Assembly (NCBI GenBank): GCA_015680685.1
Contig: MNCI01004927.1
Span: forward strand, 1,133,169 to 1,197,168
DNA: 64,000 bases
From: Gnetum montanum
Lineage: Eukaryota > Streptophyta > Gnetopsida > Gnetales > Gnetaceae
Direction of reading: 5' to 3'
Below are positions 35,309-45,925 of the stretch, piece after piece. Numbering within the stretch: position 1 is the first letter of the stretch; each line of letters starts with the position of its first letter. The notes below the pieces were generated by a model that was given only the letters and a program-made list of their open reading frames with translations, did no database searches and was not told the origin of the DNA. The position numbers and the translations under genes were made by a program.

Positions 35309-38300
35309 TTATTTCCTAGCTGGCCATGGTCTAGGAGGTGTGCTAGTATTTGGTTGCTCTGGGAGGCTTTCAGTTTTTACCACTTGTTCGGGCATTTTAG
35401 CTGTTGTGTTTGTTGCCGTGTGTGTTGCATCAAGAGGCTCCTCTTTCAAGACCTGTGACATGTCTATGTTGTAGATGGCTTGAAAGGGAGCATTATCGCC
35501 ATGTATAATGACTTGTCCACCTTCGTATGAAAGGTGGATTTCTTGATGTATCGGTGAGGAAATAGCCCGTTGTTGGGCTAGCCAAGGTCTACTAAGAATC
35601 ATGTTGAAACTTGGCATCTCTTCTATGATAGTGAACTTTGCGCTAGTGGGGAATTGTTCACCTACCATGAAGGATAAGTGGATTATGCCCTTGACTGTGA
35701 CATGTGATCCGTTGAAGGATTTTAAACGCATGGTTTTTGTTGGCATGATCTCGTCTGCCATGCCTAGTTTGTCGATGACGGAGTATAGAACTACGTTTGT
35801 TGCTACGCCATCATCAACGTGCACTCTGCGAATGGTACATTACCCAACACATACATTAATTAATAATGGAGCTGTTGTGACCTCCCCTCATTTAGGGTTG
35901 ACTTTAACTGCATCATCGTAGAAGGCTAAGGTGTTTGAACCCAATCCTTGTGGTGTGTGTTGTGAAATTATTGCACAGATGGATTCCATGTTAGCAACGA
36001 TGTCCTCTGTAATGGGAATGGATGCTAACGTTTGCATTAAGGCTTCGCAATGAGCCGATGATGTCATGACCAGGTCGTACAAGCTCATAGTTGTGTTCTT
36101 TTGTTTGAGCGTTTGTTTCACCTAGGCCATTGTAGCTACAAAGTCCATGTTGTTTGCCATTGTGTTGGTTGCCTCCATATGGGTCGAGGGCTTGGGCCTG
36201 CTTTGTTTGGGATTAGGGGGAGGGCCCCCAGTGTTTGGTTGTTATGTACTAGGTGTGGCCTTTGTTTCGGCTGTGGATGTTATTTGTTGTTCATTTTTCC
36301 TCTTCTGCTGCCACTTAGTAGGCTTACTCGTGTTGTTGGCAATGTTGACTCTTGAGGGAGAAGAGGTTGAGACATTGCCTATGGTTTGGCTCTGGCTAGG
36401 TGAGGGGTCATTACATGGTGGCACTTTTATGACAAATGGTAGTTTGGGAGGAGTCGTTGGTGTTTGACTAGCTTGTTATAGAACCTTGATAACGAAAGGT
36501 TTCTTTGCTATTGTCGTTGGTGCATCGTGCCAGTTTAACGTCTTAGCGGACAATGACGCTTCCTTCTAGTTTAACGTCTTAGCGTACGTGTGAGGTGATG
36601 GTACTTTGACCATGAAACGTGTCGTCGGTGCTCTAGGTGGCACCTTGATGACGATGGGAGGCCTCTTGCTCGTGGAGGTGGAGGGGATTGTTGCCTTGCT
36701 GGGAGGCACACAAATCACAAAAGGTTGCTGCACAGGTTTAGGCTCGCTATAGATGCAAATGGAGTTTATGACATAAGAGGCATCGTCTGTGCTAGGTTGA
36801 TTCAGGGTGTTGACATTCAGTTGGCCCTGTTATATCATTGCTTGTAGATCATCCTATACCGCACAGCAGGTGTCGGTGTTGTGACTGGACATCTGGTGGT
36901 AGTGACAGAATTGGTCTAAATTGAAATGTTGTGGAATGGGGGGCTTGTTTGGTGCTGCTAAGGTGGGGTTCCTTAGTAGCTCGCAGTACCTGTCGTGTCT
37001 TCAGTGGGTATTTTCTACTACTTGTTTGTGTTAGATTTCCTCGATTTTGAGGAGTTGCTCTAGTAGTTCAGAGGGTCGCGTGGGTAGCGATGTATACTTA
37101 GAGCAATCCTTGCACTGAAAGTTGGGCCTAAGGGTGGCCCCTATTGTTGTAGGGAGGTTGGTACTGGTGTTTGTTGTTTTTGTGCTTGCGGCTATAGTTT
37201 CCATTGTTGTCTATTGTTTGGCAACGTGTTGGTTCTTGTAAGCCACATAGGCGAGATCATTGCTAGCTTGTGCAACTTGTTCAATGTTCTTGATCTGTGT
37301 GAACACTTGGCTCAACGTTTGAGCACTTAGGTAGTACAATTTTGACTTAAGGAAGTCATTCATGGCTCCCTTCAGAATCGTAAGCAAATACTTTTTAGGG
37401 ATGGGCTCATGAAGTTCATTAAGGGCTGCACTCCATCGTTGGATGAACTTCTGCACAAGCTCAAGCGGTGCTTATTTCACCTATATCAGAGTGTCTAGTG
37501 TGGCCTTAGGCTTCAGGTTGTACTTAAACCTAGTAATGAACTGATGTAATAGATCCTCCAGAGAGGATATGGAGTTACGAGGCAAGGCTCGATACCAGTC
37601 TAAGGCTATGCCTGTTAAGGACATAGCAAACACTCGTAAGATTGCGTGGGGCCAAGCTTGAAGCAATAGAGTTTCTGATCAAAACGTGACTAAGTGAGCA
37701 TTTAGATCTCTCTTCTTGTTGTACCTGGTTAACTGGGGTAGTGTGATTCCCTTGGGTAGAGCTAACGGTGGCACTGAAGAGTTAATTTGATCATCCTGGT
37801 AGAAATCCAGTACTTTAACTTGTTTAGTGTTGACAGTTTTGAGGTGCTTTACCTCATCAGCTAACGCTTGCATCATTTGTTTTGCTTCTTCCCACTCTTG
37901 AGCGGTAGGTAGATTAATTGGTTGGGGAGATTATTAGGTTGTCATTTGTTGTTGTGGAGCAACGTTCAGAGTTGTGGTTGTGGGGTGTGGCATGTTGAAG
38001 CGAGTGGGTTTTTCAATAAGGGGTATGGTTCCTTGCCTAGCCACAAACTGTGAAGTGACACCCTGGATGTGTGGGGTCGATGTAACAAAAGTGGCCCCAT
38101 GTGTTTGCACTGGCGGCATGTACTGGATGGACGTGGATGTGGGTAGCCCATGTCGGGACACCAGTGCTTGTGTGCTCGTTGACACATGGTGAGGGGCCAT
38201 TTGTCCCATGTGAGGGTGGAATGATGGGTTCACGTAGGCATGGGGACTGAGGGTGTGGTATGAATCCTCAGGTTCAGATTGTGCCTCGAAGTCATCTACA

Positions 38301-38584
38301 TCATGTTGGTTTTGGGGCTCCTCAGTGGATCGCCGTGGGTTTTGGCTCCTTGCCAGAAGGAGCTGAGAGATGAGTCGGTGATGAGGCTCAGAAAGGGGGA
38401 TGATGTTATATACAGAGGGGACGAATTCATGACCTCCCATGTATATGCGCTTGAAGTTTCGTTTTGCCTCCTGTTCTGTGTGGTCAATGGGAAGGTTGGC
38501 CTGAATCTTCACACAAATGTAGTTATACTATTCTTGTGTGAGGACTATGAAGGCGCGTGCGCTGGAGTTTTGGGATGATTCCAT
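35309..38584 (-). pseudogene. Fused gag-protease frame of element F (Tat type)
   Basis: One frame of 1091 codons from ATG at 38584 (MESSQNSSARAF), broken by around ten stops but no frameshift that I detect. In order: N-terminal linker with His/Thr/Pro; heptad-like segment near 37876-37780; gag core FAMSLTGIALDWYRALPRNS (about 37630) and LHEPIPKKYLLTILKGAMND (about 37410); zinc knuckle FCHYHQMSSHNTDTC (about 36910-36865); long Pro/Thr/Lys linker; LYDLVMTSSAHCEALMQTL (about 36085); protease from about 35880 with RVHVDDGVATNVV and ILSRPWLAQQRAISSPIHQE. The D-D-G triad is normal for Tat proteases, from knowledge of the family. The frame closes at 35309 without entering RT. Confidence 0.82.
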
Positions 38585-39148
38585 GGTGATGCGTGCTTGG
38601 GCAAGGTCCATTGTCAAATGTTTTAAATGTTTGAATGTGAAAGCGTAAACGAGTGAAAATTTGGTTGAGTGTTGGACAATGAATGAAGAAAATTTTAAGT
38701 GTTGGCAGTGTATACCAAAGAGTCATAGCGTACAGACTGGCCTAACAGCGTGCAAGTCTCAGCGTGCAGGCCTCAAGGTGCAGATCTCAGTGTGCAAGTC
38801 TCAGCGTGCAGGCCTCAGGGTGCAGATCTCAGCGTGCAGATCTCAGTGTGTAGGTCTCAGCGTGTAGGCCTCAGCGTGTAGATCTCAGCGTGTAGGCCTC
38901 AGCGTGCAGATCTCAGCATGTAGATCTCAGCCTGCAGGCTTGGCGTGCAGCGTATACACGCTGGGTGTGCAGCAGATGTGGTTGAATAGGGCGCAGATCT
39001 AAAAGATTCGAAGTTAGATCTATGCTGACTGAATGTAGATTTCGAAAAACCAACTGTAGATCTGGGATCACAAGGGGCGGATCTAGGATATGGACTAATG
39101 GATCTGAAGAGATCTATGGTGGAGCAGAGTAGATTTAAGCAATGGAGG
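38585..39148 (-). other. Untranslated leader of element F
   Basis: Between PBS and gag ATG. It holds the 14-bp tandem array described separately and a run of TAGATCT/GATCTGA words at 38990-39130. No coding frame expected. Confidence 0.65.
38745..38950. repeat. 14-bp tandem repeat array in the F leader
   Basis: About 14 units of TCAGCGTGCAGRYC with few changes. The same word (CAGCGTGCAG, CTGGGCGTGCA) is scattered through the F LTRs (33230-33290; 40074-40225). A short plus-strand ORF through the array simply reflects the repeat. Confidence 0.88.
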
Positions 39149-39165
39149 CCCTCCTTCTAACGCCA
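39149..39165 (-). promoter_or_regulatory. Candidate primer-binding site of element F
   Basis: Minus strand TGGCGTTAGAAGGAGGG starts five bases after the LTR end. The TGG start is right for a tRNA CCA end, but I do not recognise the tRNA. Confidence 0.5.
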
Positions 39166-39170
39166 TTTTT

Positions 39171-40766
39171 TGTACTGTCCAAAATCGTTGGTGCAAGGCT
39201 AGAAGGGGACGAGCATCGCGAGATCTGCGGACGAGCACAAAAGACTCTACCTTCGCTTGAGGACGAGCTGGAACTGACGAAGGTAGAGTACCTTGAGTGG
39301 GCCGCACGCGGATCAGGCAAGGATTTCCCCAAACATATGCCAATGTGCAATGTGCTGGGTTATATGTAATCAGCGTAATAAGTGTAATCTAGAACGTAAA
39401 TGTGCAGAAATATAAACAAAGAGATAGGCAAGAATGAATGCAAACTATAACGAATCTTAATCGGAAATGAAGCAATTTTATTGCAAAAATGAGGATTACA
39501 GTGCACTAGTCTGAACGCAGTTGTGGGACTAACACAAGGCGGATGAAGAGCCCCAGTGGATGCGGATGGATGATGGTATGCTGGTTTGGACTGCAGGCAC
39601 AGCGTGAAGGCTGTATGGTCCGCGTACAGGGTTGAAGTCTAGTGTGCAGGGTTGGTGTTCAGATTTTTGCTAAGTGTCGCCTATTTCCATTTTTTGTGTC
39701 TGTTTGTCCAAATTGCCAACCCTGATCTAGTGAAAAATTAGGATTTTTATGAGGTTTTGGGCATTGGATTCGGATTTGGAAGGGTATGAGTGGCCGTGGG
39801 TGAGAGAATTTCAAGTCGGATGACATGTGGCTACGTTGCCCGAGTGCGAAGAATATTACAACCGTACAGCGTGCTGCATGCCAGCATGTACATGCTGGGC
39901 ATGTGAACTCAGCGTACAGACTTGCCCAATACAATGGAATTGATCTTTACAAACGAGCATACTGTTACAACAAAAAATCTTGAACTTGGCCCTTGGATTT
40001 GAGAATGCTGCCTGTCGAATTTGGGCTCATTTGGACTCGATCTGACATGGTTTTGGAAGGCTTCAACTGGTGTACGTTGGGCTGCACGCTGGGCGTACAC
40101 ACTAGGTATGCAGGTCAGCGTGCAGGTTGGCTGAATCACTTGGTTGACCTCGCTTTTGGTGGTGCACACTGGGCGTGCACGTTGGCCGTACATGCTGGGC
40201 ATGTATAAGCTAGCGTGCAGGATGCATACTTGGTGAAAACCAAGTGTTTTGAGTTCAAAACTCACCAAGTCTAATGCCAGATATCACTGTAGTCTTCTGT
40301 GCATCCCAGGGAACCATTTCTTGCTCAGTTCGACTCCATTTGAAGCTTTCTGTGAGGTCTTCAAGCTTCAGTCATGCTGGGGAGCATCATGACCTAGCTC
40401 GATTCTTGTCAGAGAAGTGCTAAGCTAAGAATTTTGTGGTGTTTCATTGGTCCCTCTTTGTTGACGCCTGGAGGAGTCAACCCGAGAGGCGTTGACAAAG
40501 AAGTACAAAACACCACAAGCAACTTAGTAGCATTGTCCTTCGACACTTGGCAAGATGTCATCGCACCGTGTTCAGTAGTACATGGGATTGGGAAATAAAG
40601 TTTGTAGCTGGATACGGAAATGGAGATTGTGGGGATCGAGAACTGATCAAGGGATTGTGCATGGGGAAGGGGATGCTCTGGTGTGTGTATGGGTCATGTT
40701 GATCCTTGTCGATAACCATTTTCTAGCAGACTTAGAACCAAACCATGAGGTGTACATCCTTTGGCA
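39171..40766 (-). repeat. 5' LTR of element F
   Basis: Plus strand TGTACTGTCCAAAATCG to CATCCTTTGGCA, 1596 bp, partner of 32334-33823. The extra 106 bp at about 40101-40206 consist of GCGTGCA/GTACA words. Confidence 0.83.
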
Positions 40767-42266
40767 CAAAGATTTCCTTGACAAACTATTACTGACAGGC
40801 TAGGTCATGTAGAATCTCTTTGATATCCCCAGTGATATCACTACAATGCACTCTAATTTAATTACCACAAAAGAAAAGTTGGTAATGGTAGAAATGAGGT
40901 CAGAGCACACTAAGAATGAAGTGCAAAGGTTATAGGTAGAACTAGCAGCTTTGAGAGTAAAGAGAAGGGATCCTACACAACTTGTTATCCTAGAGCAACT
41001 TGAACAATTTAGGACTAATCAAGTGAGGCAACTAAATGTCCAAAACATACAAGTGAAGATGAAGAGAAAGAAGGCTATGTGGAGTTGAAACTCAAATATA
41101 TGCATACGCTAAAGCTCTCAGGGCCCTAGAAGAGGAGAATAAAAAGTTTATTGCAAACAAAACCTCGTTGATGGACATTGAGAAGCAGAAGAATGTTCTT
41201 AAACAAAGCATTCATTGGCTGTGAGAATAGTTCATTCATGTCAACCAGGATATGAACAAATTGGCCTACAAAAATAGAACCTTGTTAATGGAGGAAGTAT
41301 GTGCCATTTGCCAAAAGTCTGCAATCAAAGTATGCATGTGGCAGAACAAGGCTAAGAAACATGAGGACCTCAAAAAACATTTCGGGGACCAAGTGGGTAT
41401 GTATGAATAAACTAATGAGAAGAAGATCCAAATGGCAAAGGCCAAAATTAATTCCCTTACTCCACAAACACCAAATTAGCAACCCATATTGGACAACCTT
41501 GCCCACATCCACCAAGCCAGAATAAGGAATAAAGACCTAAAAATCGAAGATATGATAGAGTACATGGGATTAGCTAACCTTCAATATGCTAACCTAGCCA
41601 TCTTAATAGTAGTGCAGCCATGTAATAAGCTCAAAGAATAGGTAGCGACCATTTACATCATGTATGAAAAAGACTTTGCTGATGGGAAGAATGTCTTACA
41701 AAATTTACATGTGGCAAACTCATAGCTTGAAATTATAAAGGCTAGCTCCCAATATTAGAAAGATGTTGCAGCAAATCTAGCACACCAAATGACCCATTGT
41801 CAAGAGTTAAGAAAGGTGGTTAGAGCATTCAAAGAGGAATAAAGGTAGTTTGCGGCATGGTATGTTAAACCTAATAAGATGTTCCTACAACTACCATGCC
41901 CATGGGATGTACTAACTCCATCGAACATTGCATAATCTACATGAATGATACATGATCCCAGGATGGAAGAAGAGAAGCTTTAAGCACTCTTAAATAGATA
42001 CCAATTCTAGAAGCTTGACAATAAAGAGAAGAAGTCGATGAGGAAGCCTTCACTACCTGGAACATAAAGGCTACATCAAGCTATGTTATTTTTGTCTTAT
42101 TTTACTTTGTCTTATCAATTGTATATTGTGTCCATTTTGTACAACACCAATGCGAAATTCAGATTCATGTAAATAGTTAGTCATGTTGTGTTTGAGTCTA
42201 CCTCCCAATTTTGTAAGGAACTCTATCCTCATTTTGTTTTAACTCAAGGACAAGTTTCCAATTAGT
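40767..42266 (+). pseudogene. Env-position ORF of element A, C-terminal part
   Basis: Resumes after F with FLDKLLLTG and then long stretches rich in Lys, Glu, Gln and Leu (for example VMVEMRSEHTKNEV near 40886 and ELAALRVK near 40945), suggestive of coiled coil. Numerous stops and probable frameshifts. The protein is not recognised by a catalytic motif; its position after pol and before polypurine tract and LTR is that of env-like ORFs of Athila elements. A viral envelope function is not shown by anything visible here. Confidence 0.45.
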
Positions 42267-42276
42267 TGTGGGGGTA
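42267..42276 (+). promoter_or_regulatory. Polypurine tract before the LTR at 42277
   Basis: TTGTGGGGGTA-type tract directly before an LTR, as in D. It marks the 3' end of a plus-strand element, presumably A. Confidence 0.7.
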
Positions 42277-43146
42277 TCATAAAACCAATTTTTCATCAAG
42301 CGCGATATCATATCTAAACAATATCATAGTTCATGCCACGTCATCATTGATGTAATGTCTCAGGAGTTGTGCAGCCCTATAAATACCAACATTTGTGTGC
42401 ACAAGAGACAATAATTTCTTCCACCCCTTAGTAAAACTCTCACAATTTTATTTCATAATCTTAGTAATAGAGTGAATGCCTACATTATGGTGTTAACCAG
42501 TTGTACGGAGTCTTTATTCGAGTGAATTATACTTGGGCATGGTTCATGATCAGTAACAAAAGATCGAGATTGTCTTTCATCGTTGTAGCATTCCCTTAGT
42601 TCTTTTATTTACTTCGCATAATTTTCACATTTACATTAGCTTAACTCCTTATATTTCTAAGTACTTTACTTTTCATGCTCATTAGTTTAGTAGAATGAGT
42701 ATGAGTGGTTTCGAGCATTTTAAGTGTAATTGTTTGGTAACCTAGTAGTGGTTTCGTTTGATTTGCTCAATAGTAACTCCACTCGGTAATACTAGTAACA
42801 ATTTCATGAGCCCAAGATGTGACTGACAAGCTAGGATCGGATACTTATTGCTCTAGGCTTAGATAGATTTATATTTTCATTGTTACTTAGATTTAGATTT
42901 TTTATCTCATTCTCATCATTTTACTACTAGGAATAATTCGAGCTTAACAACATCACAGATCATATGCCTTACTGTGAGTTAAACCATACACTCAAACATC
43001 ACTAACTCAAAGTGGGAAGAGAACGATTGCAAACTTATTATCAGCTTCTAGCATATTTACATTGTCTATCCACAAATTATGATCTAGTTGCATATGAACA
43101 CTTGTGACTTGTATGGTAGAGTGTTAGGGTACCTCACCGCTCATCA
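42277..43146 (+). repeat. 3' LTR, probably of element A
   Basis: Starts TCATAAAACC (expected TG is TC) and ends CACCGCTCATCA, 870 bp. It has GCGCGATATCATATC near the start, TATA-like CCCTATAAATACC near 42381, CTTTATTCGAG near 42510. A polypurine tract precedes it, so it is a 3' LTR of a plus-strand element. Element A is the only candidate I see, but the matching 5' LTR lies outside the window. Confidence 0.75.
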
Positions 43147-43555
43147 CTAAGGAAAAGAAAAAATGTTTTGAAGTTGAAGATAAAAAAAAGTTCTAAAGTT
43201 GAATATATGAAAAATCAAGTTAATGTTAACAATAAAAATGATCAAATGACAATAAAGAAATTATAGAACACATAAGATTTTGTGAATGCTTTTACTTATA
43301 CCACATGAAGTATTTATCAATCTAGACAAATAGCTTATGTGGCAAATTTATCCTATATTTAGTCAACATAAAGTTAATAATAAGCAGTGAAGTAATGATG
43401 ATGTAGAATATGTGTCACCAAGTTCTTATATTCATTCAAATACTTTGCTAGGGCATATGTTGGAGAACTAATGGTATCCACTATAGATCTAAGTGGAACA
43501 CCATTTTACGAATATTAAGGATGTCATATATTTATGGGGGATGATAATGGATGGG

Positions 43556-43650
43556 TAATGTTAACCTAGTGATAAGACTCTTGATTTGAAAGCTTCAAGT
43601 CATAGGTTCAATTTTGGTGGGTAATACTAAGTTATAAAGTTTTAATTAAA
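43556..43650 (+). repeat. tRNA-derived SINE-like repeat
   Basis: GTTAACCTAGTGATAAGACTC followed 30 bases later by ATAGGTTCAATTTTGG: an A-box-like and a B-box-like element at tRNA spacing, then a conserved ATAAAGTTTTAAT part. A related copy lies at 56965-57112 on the other strand. Confidence 0.6.
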
Positions 43651-44389
43651 CAATATATCTTGAAATGTATTTATATTACAATTATTTCAAGGTTTCAATA
43701 TCCCTTTTTAGTTTTTTCATCAAAATTATTATGAATTTTTGAACTTTTCATACAATTTTTAAATTTGTATATTTATCTATGGTTTTATAACTTTAGATGT
43801 CATATTTGGATGTCATATTTTTAAATTAGGCTAGAAGCTCTAACATTTTCTCATTATATGTTTGCTCATCCAATATTACTATTGATTTTCTTTTATTTGT
43901 TTAAAAAACCTTAAGAGAATTTACAAATTTCTACAAGGTAAAAAATGTTTTGAATTCTTTCTTGAAAGTGTTACCCTTAGGTATTTTAGCTTTAAGTAAA
44001 ATGTTAACATTATTTTAAATGATTCTTATTTCATAGTCTTATAATATTTTTATCTGTTATGTTTAAATCATCGCTGCAGCAAAGCAATCACTAACTTAGT
44101 TATAATATATATCTATAAATTGGCCATATCCAATGCTTTCTTTGTAGACATTTTTCACCCAATTCTTTGAAGTTGCCAACCTATTAAATTATCGAACTAT
44201 CACCCATAATACTGCATTATTTTTTAAAAAATGTAACAATAATTTCAGAAAAACCCGAACCCAATGCAAACTGTTCATCTAATAAGACGTATTTATGATT
44301 TTTAACGAAACATAACCTTTGAAACGAAAACACAACATTTCTAAAAGTATTATGCAACTTTTTTAAACAGACAACCTTTCATAACACGT

Positions 44390-44530
44390 CAACATTATTC
44401 AACATTATAAACAAAGTTGACGTTACCGAAATATGACTAGTAATAGCCTATCGAAAAAATCAACGTTAGTCAACGTTATAAATAAAGTTAAATAAAGTTG
44501 GCATTACTGAAATATGATTGATAATAGCCT
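44390..44530. repeat. Local tandem duplication, two units of about 70 bp
   Basis: Two neighbouring segments contain CAACATTATAAACAAAGTTG / CAACGTTATAAATAAAGTT, then ACCGAAATATGACTAGTAAT / ACTGAAATATGATTGATAAT and AATAGCCTATC / AATAGCCTCTC. Confidence 0.65.
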
Positions 44531-45925
44531 CTCAACCAAATTAACCCCACTTTAAAAAAAACTTTAAACTCTTTCAATGTGTAAATTTGAAATGGTGAGA
44601 ATTATCCTTAATGTGCCTGGTGACAATTGCCTGTGCATCGCCATTATCGGTAATAGTACTATGCACTATGATTTATCGTATTTTTCTGCATCTATAAGTC
44701 CCATATAAAAGAAATTTGTTGATGAACTGTTAAAATGATTGGCAGGGTAAAATTTTTAGCAGCCCATCGAACAAATAATTGCTGTATTCATACCCTGCCT
44801 TGGTCTCAAAAAGAAACTAAAAAATAACACATCAGGTAAGGGATAGTGCCCCGTAACAATTTAAAGCTGCGGCAAATCAATTTAGAACCATACCAGAGAA
44901 TTTTGAAGTGTACATTCACACACCTATATTTCATGACCCGCATGAATTCAAATGGAGATGAAATTTAAAAATAAAATATTCTTTCATAGGTATAGACCTG
45001 ACTACCGCAAACCACGAAGATATGATTCAAGGACACTAAGCGAGATCATAATCTTGAAATACCAAGATGAAAACAATATCAAATTCTATTAAACATAAGC
45101 TCATATGTTTGAAGAGACGTTATGAACCCAAAACATAACATAAAAATGATGTTAAGAAAGAATATAATTATTTTAAAACAATCGCAACAATTGTAAATGG
45201 GAAAGATACATTTCGCTATTCACATCCAGAAGTTAATGAAGACAAATTGGTATTGTAAAATAAAATGCTACATAATTAAAACAAATTCTGTAGCACCTGA
45301 CATTTGAGCATAAGACATCGACCCCGACCCGTTAATAGAATTTTTACGGTGGAAATAACGAGAGATTTCACAACATTTCGTATACTACAGAAAAATTTTG
45401 TATAAATAAAGGGAGCAATTTTCGTTTGACTAACGCCATCAAAATTCCAAATTAATAACATCAACATTCACTCATCATTCCGAAAGCAAATAATGACAGG
45501 CAAAATTTTGCAAAATTTTTTCATAGCTGGGGCCAAGGACATTTTGGCATACATTCAAATATTCGAATAACGAGGATAAAATTGAAAACCTATCTCCATG
45601 AAATTTAGAGTCATAACCATGCATAGAGAATGCAAAATCTCCTTGGAATGTTCTGTATTACAGCACTCTATAATGATGACCTATTAAAACACACATTCAT
45701 TGAGAGTCTGCATAAGAAAATGGAAATATAATTTAGATTTATCCATCTGTAACAAAATACAACCTTTTCATTACAAATTGTTTGTATATAAGAAGACTGA
45801 TAAAATACCTAATGCCGTACATAAAACTTAAAAATTCACCATTTAATAAGTGTTTTTGAAATCAACCTTACCGAGGTCCGAACTTTCCAAAAGCAGATTA
45901 CTTACATGTATTTTGAAGGTTGCTT

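Larger units (their letters stand above)
32334..40766 (-). mobile_element. Element F: pol-less Tat-type LTR retrotransposon
   Basis: Minus strand: 5' LTR (40766-39171), PBS (39165-39149), leader with tandem repeats, gag-protease frame (38584-35309), long 3' region, 3' LTR (33823-32334); 8433 bp. LTRs start TGCCAAAGG and end GGACAGTACA. The zinc knuckle with C-x2-H-x4-H-x4-C and the protease with a D-D-G triad are typical of the Tat lineage, so F is not a relative of A-E. No RT, RNase H or integrase. Flanks GCTAT (32329-32333) and CAAAG (40767-40771) do not form a target duplication, so one end may be altered or the site may have suffered a deletion. Confidence 0.82.
43147..45925. other. Intergenic region between the retrotransposon nest and SEC11
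   Basis: AT-rich, with no coding frame. It holds a SINE-like repeat (43556-43650), a local duplication (44390-44530) and, next to 45925, the presumed 3' untranslated region of SEC11. I see no canonical AATAAA on the minus strand near the stop codon. Confidence 0.6.

Noticed and set aside
36147-36467. Plus-strand ORF of 106 codons, hydrophobic
   Set aside because: Antisense to the Pro/Thr-rich linker of F gag-protease; hydrophobicity is a by-product.
38661-38867. ORF with a repeated Ser-Gln-Arg-Ala-Gly-Leu pattern
   Set aside because: It is the 14-bp tandem array read in one frame; the protein repeat follows from the DNA repeat.
38745-38950. Possible CRISPR array
   Set aside because: Units of 14 bp follow each other without spacers, inside a plant retrotransposon.
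42277-43146. LTR of element F
   Set aside because: Opposite orientation, different ends (TCATAAAACC...CTCATCA) and a plus-strand polypurine tract; it belongs to the A-type family.
43556-43650. True tRNA gene
   Set aside because: A-box-like and B-box-like words are present but no cloverleaf acceptor pairing, and a second diverged copy with the same non-tRNA tail exists.
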